Shown piece by piece: positions 36,109-47,589 of a stretch of 64,000 nucleotides of DNA; within the stretch, counting starts at the first letter, position 1; each line of letters opens with the position of its first letter. The stretch covers positions 1,857,001 through 1,921,000 of the forward strand of contig JAWQEG010001395.1 in NCBI GenBank assembly GCA_033782935.1, in the 5' to 3' direction. Below the pieces are notes generated by a model. It saw only the letters and a program-made list of their open reading frames with translations. It was not told the DNA's origin and ran no database searches. The stretch is from Petrolisthes cinctipes (lineage: Eukaryota; Arthropoda; Malacostraca; Decapoda; Porcellanidae). The translations under genes were made by a program, and so were the position numbers.

Positions 36109-37240
36109 TGTTACGGACGGAAGGTAGAGATACAGTACAGTACTAGTCACTAGACTAGACTTACTCCAAAGTTAGCTATCAACAGAACAAAGTAGCACTG
36201 GGTGGCAGGAATCTGACTATCGAAGTATGAAGAATAAGTAAAAGTACAAACCCAACCTGTATGAAAGATTGCTAACCCCACCCTAAAGAGACCGTCCATA
36301 CATATACCCAGATTCGGTTATAATGAATAAAAGATGATAGAGAAGCTACTCAGATTTTCTATAATATATAATGACAATATGAACTAACAAAGACATACAA
36401 GTAATACAGAAAGAATTATTAAATGAAATCAGGATTCCCAACTATGACAGAACGTGAGACAGAGCACCCAAAATATATATAATACACTTGCAATAATCAC
36501 ACAACAACTTACTACCACTGTGCCATCACTTCAATACACAAGGCTCTAGGCACACACGCAAGCATAGAAGTAGTCTATCAATAACACTGGCACTTCACTG
36601 GCATATATAGTAAACAAACATCAATGCATCACACACATGTAATAATATAATAATAAAATATCAATACCCAAATATATATATATAGTAATAATAATAATAT
36701 GAGAGTGACCCCTAAGTTACTTGTGAGAAGAAAGTAGAAATAAAACAATTATACTTAACAAAAATACGTCAGCGTGTCTCCTCCCGAATCTTACCACACT
36801 CAATCACTTACAAAACACAATACAAGCTTGTCGTCCCAGTTCCCAAAGATATCTGAAGTAACAAGGCCTAAGCCTCGCTCTTATATACTCTCGGCTTGAC
36901 AAAGAAAAGCGTGCCGGCTTAGGAGCGTCTCCAAAACTGTTCGTTAACACAGACTTAAACACACTATACTCATACGTTCCCTCCCAAGAAACTATGGGAA
37001 GACTTAAGTAATGAAAACGGACACTCATCACGCCACTTGCGAGAGAAGGCGAGAGAAAGCGTACGAATCTTGAGAACATAGCTGGTTATGACATACTCAA
37101 CCTTTCGACACCCACACTTAAAGAAAATGGAATAATAATTGAATTAAATTCGCACACAATACATCCGGGTGTGGGGCCTCTGCTACCACACTCACTACCA
37201 CATCCACAGTCACAGTCAAAAGTAGATAGCTACACTTATA
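36109..37240 (-). mobile_element. Candidate 5' LTR of Gypsy element 2
   Basis: Its 3' edge on the minus strand is ...GTCCGTAACA at 36109. The outer edge could not be set, because a long TA tract begins at about 37280 and no matching LTR exists. The region is non-coding, with no other element recognised. Confidence 0.5.
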
Positions 37241-37279
37241 AATCAATGATAATAATTCAGACACACGTAATATATAAAT

Positions 37280-37768
<489 letters not shown>

Positions 37769-37939
37769 TTATAAATGGCAAACGTCTCTGTTTGTCCACT
37801 TATAACTCCAAAATGGTTACTCCTACATCCAAAGCCCATATATATTCTGAATCACCATCACCAGGTAAAGGTTTTGGTATGACATGACGTATCTTGACGT
37901 AAAAAATACGTTAAAATATCAAGAATTCTGGTGAATAAA

Positions 37940-38330
37940 ACCCACTCTTGTTGACGGAAAGAATGTATTTATCCAAACAGTTTTGGTGGACACTACCACC
38001 ATCTTCAGTGGTCTAGAGAGAGGAAAGGAATGACACATTTAGTACAAAGGCTTGAACTTATATACAGTTTGTGGAGGGGAGAGAGAAGGAGGTGTCAGTG
38101 TTTTCTAAAATCACTACTTCTGTACATTAGATGGCTACCTTGCCAGTCAATTCTTTGGTTGGTTTCACAAACATGGTTAAAAATAGCATTGTTTACATTA
38201 CAAGTTTTCGTTGCATAGTTGTGTTCCTTAATTCTAGTCTCTAGGTTACGACCAGTCTCTCCTATATAAACTAGGTCACAGTCTATACATGGAATTTTAT
38301 ATATGTCTGGATTTCTATTTATCGGTTTAG
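37940..38330 (-). pseudogene. Penelope-like element 3' fragment (GIY-YIG)
   Basis: On the minus strand about 38310-38180 reads YKIPCIDCDLVYIGETGRNLETRIKEH, the GIY-YIG endonuclease core of Penelope-like elements, here with the IGETGR motif intact. A short 3' region follows, then ccactgaagatggtggtagtgtccaccaaaactgtttgg (38025-37965). That is a degenerate hammerhead-like end (CUGAAGA, a GGTGG/CCACC stem, then AAAAC). The 5' reverse transcriptase is missing. Only the C-terminal end survives. Confidence 0.75.
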
Positions 38331-38339
38331 AACATAAAG

Positions 38340-39440
38340 AAGAGCTCGAACAGAAATTTTCCGTTCAAGCCGAAAAAGGCAAAAAGGCTATTTGGAAATT
38401 CAGTCAGTCTTGGGCCTTCAAGCTGAAAAGACGTACTAGCGGAGGTACAGTAGGTCACACTCCCGTGAGGCCCACCGAGCGTTATCAACGTTGGCCAAGA
38501 TATTAACCCCGAAACACTAGTTGTGAGCTCTGCTCGCTCGAACAATTCACTGGTGGGAGGGAGAAGTAAGGAGGGATTTTAAGGGGGGGGGGGGGTGCCT
38601 ATGCAAGAGAGGTGAGAAATTATTCTTGGGGAGGTGAAAAATGAGTGGAAACTTTAAAATAAAAGTACGAAAATACACCCGGTTATCAAAAATTTAAATA
38701 CTGACATTCGTGTCAATTATTAACATAATAAAAAATAAGATTAACTTTTTAATATTATGATGTAACACAAAAACAACTGAGGTAACATTATTGTATACTT
38801 TATTCGTATAATATTCAATGGTTATCATCAAGCACTAAATGCTGAAAAATACTTACACAATAACTGAATAAGAATCACTAAACAGAATGCTCTTTCTTAA
38901 ATGAAGCAAAGATCTTTAACAATTATTTCTCGAAACCTCTGGTGTACCTCCGCCTCCGGCACCCGGGATATAACCTCTGGTAACCATGATTCTACAATAG
39001 TAAAAGGGGGTGTTACCCAGAGTGCAATGTTTACTATGACCAGGGAGTTGATTGTTGAGAATTCTATACCGACACACTCTACGAGGTCGTGGAGTCTGGC
39101 TCTGAGGGACCTCACGCCAGTGCCCTCTGGGACCAAGTGACTCCCATGCGGGTAACTCGGCCCTTCCAGGAGCCTATCACCATGGCCCCCCGGGTGCAGC
39201 TGCCCCCCCCCCCCCCAAAGGCATTCCCGGGAGGATGACCCGGCTCCCCATGTGCATGATCTTGGGGCCTGGTTCTCCTTGGCTTCTCGCCAGTGCCCCC
39301 TGGGGCGCAGTGGTTCCCGGACGGATGACTCGGTCCCTCTGCCAGTGCCCTATCGCCATGGCCCCCTGGGTGCAGTTACCGAAGCAAGGCATTCCCGGGA
39401 AGATGACTTGGCACCCTGGATTTTATAGCACAATATACTA
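38340..39440. other. No gene seen; G run and GC-rich tandem duplication
   Basis: A G run at 38582-38595. A GC-rich segment at about 39118-39240 (ccagtgcc...catggcccc(c/t)gggtgcag...ggcattcccggga) is repeated at about 39288-39410, offset about 170 bp. Open frames on both strands overlap and look random. Confidence 0.55.
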
Positions 39441-39459
39441 ACAGTTGTTGGGCTCATCT

Positions 39460-40857
39460 CAGAGGGGGGAAGGCACTTGTGACTCCACCTCTAGACGCTC
39501 GATTCGAGTGCAACGTAGGGCTCCAAGACACACACGCAAACACGCATTCTGCACCACATTCAAACCTTTCAACACAGAATCAGATACCGAACCATACACT
39601 ATTGACCCATATTCTACTCTAGATCTAATCAGGGCTTTATATAGCATTAGCAATGACTTCCTATCTACTCCCCATTGGGTACCAGAAATGCACTTCAGCA
39701 AAATAAGAGCTTTTAGACATTTAGTTTTTAACTGACTGACATGGACTCGCCGTGTCAGTCGACTGTCAAAAGGCAGTCCAAGGAATTTAGCAGAAGTTTG
39801 GAGAGGTAAACTGTGGTCGCTCATCGTCTGGCTTCCTCCTATGAGTGAAAATCACCCCTACACTCTTTCTTATTGAAAACTTAAAACCCCACTGGAGACC
39901 CCAATTGTGAATCAAATCCAGTGCCAATTGGATCTGAGTTGCCGTAAACTCTGCACTACAACTGGAGTGCCATATCGCACAGTCATCGGCGTACTGTGAG
40001 TATTTAAGATTTCGAGGAGGAGCTGGTAGAATGTAATTGATCATACATAAAAATAAGGTCGGAGACAGAACACTCCCCTGGGGGACACCATTTGCCTGGA
40101 CAAATATGTCCGAGAAAGTGACTGTTTCCGAAAAATAAGCTTGAGAGAGAAAGTTCTGTCAGAAATGAAATTTTTAACAAAAAAGGGCAGGTTACCGCGT
40201 AATCCCATCGCATATAGTTTCCTGAGGAGTCCATGTCGCCAAGTCATCTCGTAGGCTTTTTCAATGTCTAAAAATACTGCAATCAAAAGATGTTTTTTTG
40301 GCAAATGCCACTTGAATTTGAATTTCCTGGTTGACTAGCTAATCGAGCGTCTAACGACCCTTGCGAAAGCCACACTGCTCGTCAAACAGAAAATTCCTGG
40401 AATTTACAAAGTGCAATAGCCTACGATTAACAATTCGCTCCATGACCTTCCATAAGCAATTTGTGAGCGCAATAGCGCGGTACGATGAAGTCGATCTGGG
40501 GTCCCACCCTCCTTTCGGTATGGGAATGACATGTGCAAAGTGCCACGAGTTTGGAAAGGTGTGACCCCTCCAAATCTCGTAAAACACCTGCAACATCTTG
40601 ATCATGGAATCATGATCAAGATGCTTTATCATCTCATACCGAATATCATCGGGTCCTGGGGATGTCCCACTACAGGCTCCTAGGGCTTGGACAAGCTTTT
40701 GCATTGTTAGATCACTGTTGTAATCTAAGTCATCTCCTGTGGCAAAGTCAATATGCTGCAGCTCTGATGCTTCCTTGATGGGCAGGAAAGCTGGATGGTA
40801 ATTTTCAGAGCTGCTATAGTCTTTTTGAAATATACTGAGCGCTAAGGCGTTGGCCAC
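39460..40857 (-). pseudogene. LINE reverse transcriptase (Jockey/I-like), frameshifted
   Basis: Minus strand, four frame blocks. 40857-40351 has the fingers (SPGPDDIRYEMIKHL, YRAIALTNCLWKVMERIV, EQCGFRKGR). 40304-40041 has motif A (AVFLDIEKAYEMTW). 40044-39787 has the catalytic SQYADDCAIW. 39824-39459 has the thumb (SAKFLGLPFDSRLTW-like, IRSRVEYGSIVYGS). At least three frameshifts make it dead. It ends in the thumb region at about 39459. Its upstream part is displaced to 41644-42060 by an inserted or inverted segment. Confidence 0.85.
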
Positions 40858-40974
40858 TTCCGAGATTTACCTGACTGCTACGTTGCCAGATCTCGTCTGG
40901 ACAATTATGGGAATAGATCCTCATTAAAAATGACAGCCAGCCCTCACCAACCCACCGCCTGTTCTCTCTCTCTC

Positions 40975-41009
<35 letters not shown>

Positions 41010-41643
41010 TTGTTGCCTATATATCGCTTGCCATTAACAACAAAACGTAAAAGTATATCTTTCCTTTTCTGTTGACACATTATGATGTATTATAAATGCG
41101 ACACTTTTCTGAGGGTATAACATAATTTTTCGTTTGTTTCGACTCTTTTTTTCCTCACCACCAGTGCTCGTGATGGTGCAATGATAGGTCCTCTATATGC
41201 TTTCTTTTCTAAAAAGTACTTATTTACATTTTAAATAAGTTTTCTCTCTCTCTCGACTATGTAAAACATGATAGCGAGTAGCAGAGGCAGCCAGAGGAAA
41301 AGTGACGGTAGTGACCTGAGTTGACAGGTGGAGCTTACACACTTATCCCTGAGTACACTCACCCTAGGTGCACTGGCAACGTCGGTCGAATATTCTGCCC
41401 AGTGTTGTGATACATATATATATATTATCATTGTTAATATGAGAAGTGAATGATACTTTCATATACCTACATGGCCTTAGTAGTGAAGTAAATGTATATG
41501 CAGTAATTTAGATTAGTTTAGCATTAGTAAATAGCTGATATGAGAGAGAGAGTGAAGTGTATTGGTCTGATTTGGCAACATTGCGGGAGGGAAAAACCTC
41601 CCAACAGCCAACGCCTCAGCGCTCAGTATATTTCAAAAAGACT
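40813..41643. other. Segment bounded by inverted copies of LINE sequence
   Basis: The 45 nt of LINE at 40813-40857 (ctatagtctttttgaaatatactgagcgct...) reappear as the reverse complement at 41598-41643. Between them lie a CT tract (40961-41008) and unrelated sequence with no gene. On the far side the LINE resumes in its original orientation. So this ~785 bp either inserted with an inverted duplication or was inverted in place. Confidence 0.7.
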
Positions 41644-42060
41644 ATAGCAAAAGAGAACTGCCTGGCGAGGGCGTTAGCAATGTCTCTAGGTTCATCATAG
41701 TTGATGTTATTAAAAGAGATGTTGGCAATTCTATTGGATATTTTTTTTCTTATTTATTTTTTTAACAATGGATCAGACTTGGGAAATTGATGTTTTACTG
41801 TTTATACTAGAGATAAAAGCATCGCCAGGAGTCTCGTTTGGCTTGTCTGATGGTTCGACGAGCCCTAGCTCTCGCAAGTTTATACTTGCGAAAGTTCTCA
41901 TCACTAATGTGATTTTTGAAAAGCCTGTAGGCTCTATTCCTCTCACACAGTACCCTGCGGCAATCTGGCGTCCAGATTGTCTGTGCGGTCCCAGGACTCG
42001 GACGTGTCCTCCCCGAGCTCCGTCTTCCTCCTCATCTATCCTTTCCTTTCTTTTTAATTA
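41644..42060 (-). pseudogene. LINE endonuclease-RT linker, continuation
   Basis: The minus strand reads segments such as ARARRTIRQAKRDSWRCF and then INYDEPRDIANALARQFSF, the region just before the fingers of I/Jockey-type LINE proteins. It is the upstream part of the 39460-40857 reverse transcriptase. ANALARQFSF overlaps in content with ANALALSIFQ at 40857, which shows where the break lies. Confidence 0.7.
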
Positions 42061-42458
42061 ACGAATCTTCATATCATCACATTTCACCAAGATAAGTATC
42101 GAGATTGTTTGTTCTGGCTGTCATTTCACGTCATCTTTTTCTTCTTTTTATTACCGTTTTTAGTGTCTTTTAAATTTACATAGACCCTCCCTCAATATAA
42201 CACCGTCCCCCACCCCTCAATTTTCACTATTTTTAATTATACAGTTCTTTTATTTAGTGTATTTTATCATCTTTTTAACATTTGTATATCCTTTTTAGTT
42301 AAATCCATAGGTTTTATTATCAATTCTCTTTTTTTATATAACTGACCCCTGACATAAGTTAGGGGTTTGTTTACATTTTATTCCTTCCTGCAGCCGTGCA
42401 GACTGTCTCGGTACAGGGGTAAGTCTGTATTGTATATTTATATTGGTGCTTCATAAAC

Positions 42459-43082
42459 ATGTACAGACACACCCCACACAAAACAACATACACATGTACA
42501 CTAACAATATTCTACACATACTGTTCACTAGTTTTAATACTCTACAACACTGACAATAAAAACACTGGCTGCACACATACCAACACACCAGACTCACTAA
42601 CACCAGACATCTACACCCACACCTCCATATACACACACCTGTTTGGGAACCTGGGCACCCCTGGGGGCCCTCAAAGGTTAAAGGTGGCTTGCCTCGGCAA
42701 TCTCCGGGGTGCCCTGTTGCTCCTTATGTTGTGTGGTGACACAGGGGCTCTGATCAACCCTGGCCCCCGCGCCCCAAAGTACCCCTGTCAATTGTGCCGA
42801 CGGGCGGTGAAATGGGGCCAGCGGGCCATCCAGTGCGATCGCTGCTGTGAGGTTTCCCAGCATGCAGGCTGGTATCATGTCAGCTGTGTTGGGGGCTTCA
42901 CGGCGGCGTTCGACGGATTGGAGGGTCGGAGCCTTTCGTGGATCTGCTGGGACTGTGGTGCGCCCAATTTTACCTCCTCCCTTTTTCCCTCCCCAATACA
43001 CTACACAAATAGATTCAGTATATTAGACTCCACCACTTCATCTTCACCACCACCCACAATTCACAACCCGACGTTTAGGTAG
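42459..43082 (+). CDS. L2/CR1-like LINE: N-terminal PHD-finger region
   Basis: A hydrophobic stretch (LRGALLLLMLCG) leads to GALINPGP (residues about 96-103), a decayed 2A-like motif. A PHD finger follows (CQLC at 110-113, CDRC at 126-129, GWYHVSC at 137-143, WICWDC at 161-166) with the usual Cys4-His-Cys3 spacing. PHD fingers read histone tails and occur at the N-terminus of several CR1/L2 LINEs. The first ~60 residues are Thr/Tyr-rich and probably not protein. The frame stops at 43082. Sequence in another frame continues toward the endonuclease, so a frameshift separates them. Confidence 0.75.
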   Translation: MYRHTPHKTTYTCTLTIFYTYCSLVLILYNTDNKNTGCTHTNTPDSLTPDIYTHTSIYTHLFGNLGTPGGPQRLKVACLGNLRGALLLLMLCGDTGALINPGPRAPKYPCQLCRRAVKWGQRAIQCDRCCEVSQHAGWYHVSCVGGFTAAFDGLEGRSLSWICWDCGAPNFTSSLFPSPIHYTNRFSILDSTTSSSPPPTIHNPTFR

Positions 43083-43128
43083 ACGCAACAGAGACAATTC
43101 CTCCCCTACACAAAACCGACAGCAAGAC

Positions 43129-44470
43129 ATGACTTCCATTAACTCCGCATCATCCACTCCTTCACTCCCAAACCATTCTACACCCAACCAGACTCTCCAT
43201 AGTACATGTTCACTCTCCATAACACCAATCACCATCCCCAATAGATCATCCATCCTCACACCTCATTCTACCACCAACACCACACTCGACTCCATCACCC
43301 ATAAAAAACTGTCTTCCCTCCGTACCCTAGTCATCAACTTCCGCAGCATCATAAACAAAAGAGCCGCCTTTCACCAAACCCTCCAGACCTATGACCCCGA
43401 CATTATTATAGGGACAGAGACCTGGCTCACACCTGACATCCAGGACAGTGAAATCTTCCCGACGGACAGTCCCTATAATATGACCCTACACAGGAAGGAC
43501 AGAATAGACGATAAACATGGTGGAGTCCTAATTGCGACAAAGCCAGGACTAGTTGCGACCCCAGCCACCGAACTGAATGCGGACTCTGAAATTATATGGA
43601 CTAAAATACAGATACAGGGCTGCAAGACACTCATTATAGGATCCTTTTATCGTCCCCCAAATTCAAACTTAGAATACCTGCTGACCCTTGACGATTGTTT
43701 ATCTAAAATTGACCCCTCCAAAAATATATGGTTGGCTGGTGACTTTAACCTTCCCGACATAAACTGGACAGCACAGGCGACACTGGACAATTCCACCCAT
43801 GAAGGCGACTTACTATTACAGACTGATAGGAAACTCTTACATGAAAATTTCATTGACATCATTAACACCCACTCACTTACCCAAACAGTACTCGAACCAA
43901 CACGCACACAAATCAGTGTAGAAAGACATAATCCTAACATAAGACACGGGGTCACATCCAACATATTAGACTTATTTTTCACAAACAACATTTCCTTAAT
44001 TACACGGACACGAGTACTACTTGGTCTTAGTGATCATGAGATGGTACTCATTGACGCAAACATCAAGCCAACAACACAAAAACAATTACCCAGGACAATT
44101 TACATGTACAACAGAGCTGACATGGATGGCATTACCCAAGACTTAGTTGAATTTCGTGACTTGTTCCTTGATTCAGACCCAATGGCCAGCTCTGTGGAAA
44201 CAAACTGGACCAGACTCCGTGACTTTATACGTGACACAATGGACAAGCACATACCCATGAAAACCATCACACATAACCGGTCATTACCATGGTACAATAG
44301 ACAATTAAAAAGACTACACAGAAACAAGGTAAAGGCATACAACAGAGCAAAACGATACAACGATACAGAACACTGGTTAGAATACAAAACATACAATAAA
44401 CACTACAGAAAGAAACTAAACAAGCAGAAACTAAATACACATCCACTTTCCTCGCAAACAACACACAAAA
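43129..44470 (+). pseudogene. L2/CR1-like LINE: APE endonuclease
   Basis: Shows the APE endonuclease in order: LRTLVINFRSIINK (Asn), IIIGTETWL (Glu), GSFYRPPNS, WLAGDFNLPDINW (Asp and Asn) and LLGLSDHEMV (Asp and His). All catalytic positions are intact. The linker continues with SLPWYNRQLKRLHRNKVKAYNRAKR. It nicks target DNA to prime reverse transcription. Similarity leaves this frame at about 44440 by a frameshift and resumes in the frame of the reverse transcriptase. Confidence 0.85.
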
Positions 44471-45800
44471 CCACAAAAAATTCTTCGGCTTTTTTAAAGC
44501 ACGCAAACAAGACTCGACCGGTATTACAACATTACTACACAACAATTCCTTGGTTACACACCCACAAGACAAAGCCAACGCCCTTAACACACAATTCCAG
44601 TCCGTTTTTACCCATGAACATGAACACTTACCAGACATGCCAACACCATCACACCCACCTATCCCTCCCATTCATATAAACACCCAAGGAATTGAGAAAC
44701 TCTTATCTGAGGTAGACATACACAAAGCGACTGGACCAGACAATATACCCTGCAGGATATTGAGGACTAACGCTAGCGTTCTTGCCCCTGTCCTGCAGGT
44801 TATATTCTCACAGACTTTATAGACCGGTGAACTCCCTCAAGACTGGCTTTTGGCAAATGTGACCCCAATTTTTAAATCCGGAGACAGAACCCTTCCCATT
44901 AATTATAGACCTATTTCACTTACCTCAGTCCCCTGCAAAATTTCAGAACACATTATTCATAGACACATATTGGACCACTATGATAGGCAAAATATACTGA
45001 CTGACAATCAACACGGTTTTCGGCCTAAACGCTCGTGTGAGACGCAGCTACTGGTAACTACTCATGACATCTTGCAGTCCCTCAATGACACAAAAATTAG
45101 ACAGGTTGACGCCATAATATTAGACTTTGCCAAAGCCTTCGACAAAGTCTCTCACCAAAGACTACTACACAAACTAGAATTCTATGGCATACAGGGACAA
45201 CTTCTTCACTGGATTAGAACGTTCTTGACTACCAGAAAGCAACGTGTAGTTCTTGACGGTAATCAGTCTCCATCTGTTCCTGTGACCTCTGGGGTACCCC
45301 AGGGCACTGTCCTGGGTCCCCTTCTCTTCCTTTCATACATTAATGACCTCCCACTTTCACTTTCCTCTACCACTAGACTCTTTGCAGACGATAGCTTAGT
45401 TTACAGACCAATTAAAGATAGGAATGACTGCCTTCGACTACAGGACGACCTAACTGCACTTGAAGACTGGGAAGTCAAGTGGCAGATGACATTTAGACCA
45501 GACAAATGCCATCACATCCGTTTTACCCGTGCCCATAATGTCATTCCATATACATACCAATTACACAACACCAACCTCAACACAGTCACTTCCCACAAAT
45601 ACTTGGGCGTCCACATCTCAGCGGACATGAGGTGGAACACACACATAGGTAGCATCAGGGCCAAAGCTAGTAGGGTCCTGGGGTTCTTGCGCAGGAACCT
45701 CAGCAGGTGTAACACAGACACCAAAATTATTGCATATAACACTTTCGTTCGGCCACATTTAGATTATTGCGACACCGTCTGGGACCCACACACACAATAA
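44471..45800 (+). pseudogene. L2/CR1-like LINE: reverse transcriptase
   Basis: One frame with a single in-frame TAG (44820-44822). Fingers: KATGPDNIPCRILR, NYRPISLTSVPCKISE, GFRPKRSCETQL. Palm: IILDFAKAFDKVSH, VTSGVPQGTVLGPLLF and RLFADDSLVY. Thumb: SHKYLGVHI and FVRPHLDYCDTVWDPH. All catalytic aspartates are kept. A frame slip at the cacacacaca run (45788-45799) ends it. Apart from the nonsense codon and slips, this is a recent-looking copy. Confidence 0.88.
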
Positions 45801-46358
45801 TATCAATAAATTAGAGTCCATACAAAACAAGACTGCAAGATGGGCCAGACGTGATTACACACACACTACATCAGTCACTTTGCTTAAACAAGACACAAAA
45901 CTAGACCCATTAGTAACACGAAGACAGATACACAGACAACAGATGATATACAAAATCACAAACAAGTTAGTTGACATAGACAAAGACACATATCTACACC
46001 CTACAAGTATACGATCCACTAGAGGCAGCCACAACTTAAAATACCATACATACCAGACAAGCACTGATATATTTAGGCACTCATTCTTTCCCCGCAGCAT
46101 CCAAGAGTGGAATCATCTCCCATCTCACGTAGTTAATAGCCCCACTCTTGACACATTTTGTAATAGGATCACCAATCATTACCTCCCCAATCCTAATCCT
46201 CAACCCACAGTCCCTGACCTAATCCACCCTTATCCTAACCCTCTTCCTAATCCTGCCCTGGATCCCTAAATCCCCCGCACAACCCCGGCATATTATGCCG
46301 CCCATCAGCGGCCCTCTGCGGGACCCTAAAACTTGTACTTGAACTTGAACTTGAGAAA
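45801..46358 (+). pseudogene. L2/CR1-like LINE: C-terminus and 3' tail
   Basis: After the frame slip the C-terminal domain continues: KLESIQNKTARWARRDY, then RRQIHRQQMIYKITNKLV and FFPRSIQEWNHLPSHVV, with a stop after 46269. The 3' end carries an acttg(ta)acttgaacttgaac repeat at 46330-46355, then gives way to a minus-strand Gypsy reverse transcriptase. So the LINE integrated in, or is joined to, that Gypsy. Confidence 0.8.
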
Positions 46359-46361
46359 TAA

Positions 46362-46875
46362 TTCACCACCCTGAAGAATTCTCTCAGCTTCCTAGCCGTG
46401 GTAAGGAGAGGGAATTCCCGAACAGCTTCCACCTTCTGCGGGGTGACTCGTTGGCTGAGAGAGTCTATTTGGTTTATCCCTATTACGCACTTAGATGGGT
46501 GAATCCTTAGTCCATAATCTTGTAGGTGGGAAAATAATTCCCGCAGGTGTTGCTGGTGTTGCATATGATTGCTTGTCGTCTATATACGTAATCGAGGCCT
46601 CGTAGTACCATATCCATAAATCGCTGGAATGTCTGCGCTGTGTTACGTAAGCCGAAGTTCATTACAGGGAATTCATATAGTCCAAAGGGTGTGGTTATCG
46701 CTGTTTTTATTATATCCTCCTCTGCAACGGGAATTTAGTGGAAAGCCCTGACGAGGTCAATTTTGAAGAAAACAGCACATCCTTGCTGCTTCCAATGAAA
46801 ATCAAGAACATGCGGAATGGGATACCTGTCAGGAATGGAGAGTGCATTCAGGGACCTGTAATCCCCGCACGCCCT
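46362..46875 (-). pseudogene. Gypsy element 4: reverse transcriptase palm
   Basis: Minus-strand broken frames show SIPDRYPIPHVLDF, FFKIDLVRAFH (first Asp), TPFGLYEFPVMNFGLRNTAQTFQRFMD and a YIDD box at about 46583-46594 (in a shifted frame). Then comes RELFSHLQDYGLRIHPSKC. At least two frameshifts and a stop. It is cut at 46360 by the LINE tail. Confidence 0.8.
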
Positions 46876-47589
46876 CTATTCACCTTCTTGCTGTTTGGGT
46901 ACCATTTGCAGGGGGTACGCCCATGCGCTGTCAGACGGCCTGGCAACCCCTTGTTTGATCATCACTGTGAACTCCCGTTGTGCAGCTTCTAGTCGTTCTG
47001 GGGACATACGTCGAGGCTTGGCAAAAACTGGGGGACCCGTCGTTGTGATTGTGTCATTTGTGTGGTGGATACCTGCATCTTTGATTCTTGGTGAAGTCTC
47101 TGCAGAGCGTAGAAGTGGAAAATCGTGAATAATGCTATCGTAAGTGGTGGTTTGTGTGCTTTGTGTAATAGTAGGTGTGACTTGTCGGCAATTTCTGGTG
47201 GGAATAATAGCTCCTGAAGGTTGGTATATGAGTCTGTTACGTTTAGCATCGATTAACAAGTAGTGAGCCATCAGGAAATCCAAGCCCAGTAATGGTGCTT
47301 GGATATCCGCTACCATGAAAAGCCAGACCACGAACTCGTCCTTCAATAGTGTGACGCCCTTACTCCTTGTTCTGTAGGTGGCGATAGGAGAATGGTTTGC
47401 AGCGAGGAGATCGTAAGCGGTAGACGCCAGTCTCTTGTGGTCCTTCTCCAGGGGAGGAACTACGCTAACATCGGAGACCGAGTCGATAAGGAAAGTGTCC
47501 CCTGACTCGAGGTCCTCTACCCATAGCAGTGTGCGAGCGTGATTGCGTGGGGGCACACATGTAACCGCAGGGGAAAGGTCTGGGGGCAT
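46876..47589 (-). pseudogene. Gypsy element 4: protease and start of RT
   Basis: A 237-codon frame. The protease active site reads FLIDSVSDVSVVPP, where the catalytic glycine of DSG is Val, followed by LLGLDFLMAH. After about 100 residues the fingers of the reverse transcriptase begin (TTGPPVFAKPRRMSPERLEAA, GVARPSDSAWAYPLQMVPK). Protease lies directly before RT, the standard Gypsy order, unlike elements 2 and 3. The family resembles mag/Osvaldo-type insect elements. Confidence 0.83.

Noticed and set aside
38897..39140. Mutually antisense 79-codon frames
   Set aside because: Neither has a recognisable domain, and they sit next to a GC-rich duplicated segment.
43647..44671. Minus-strand Cys/Leu/Val-rich frames
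   Set aside because: Antisense to the L2-like endonuclease. The composition reflects the reversed Thr/His/Asn codons.
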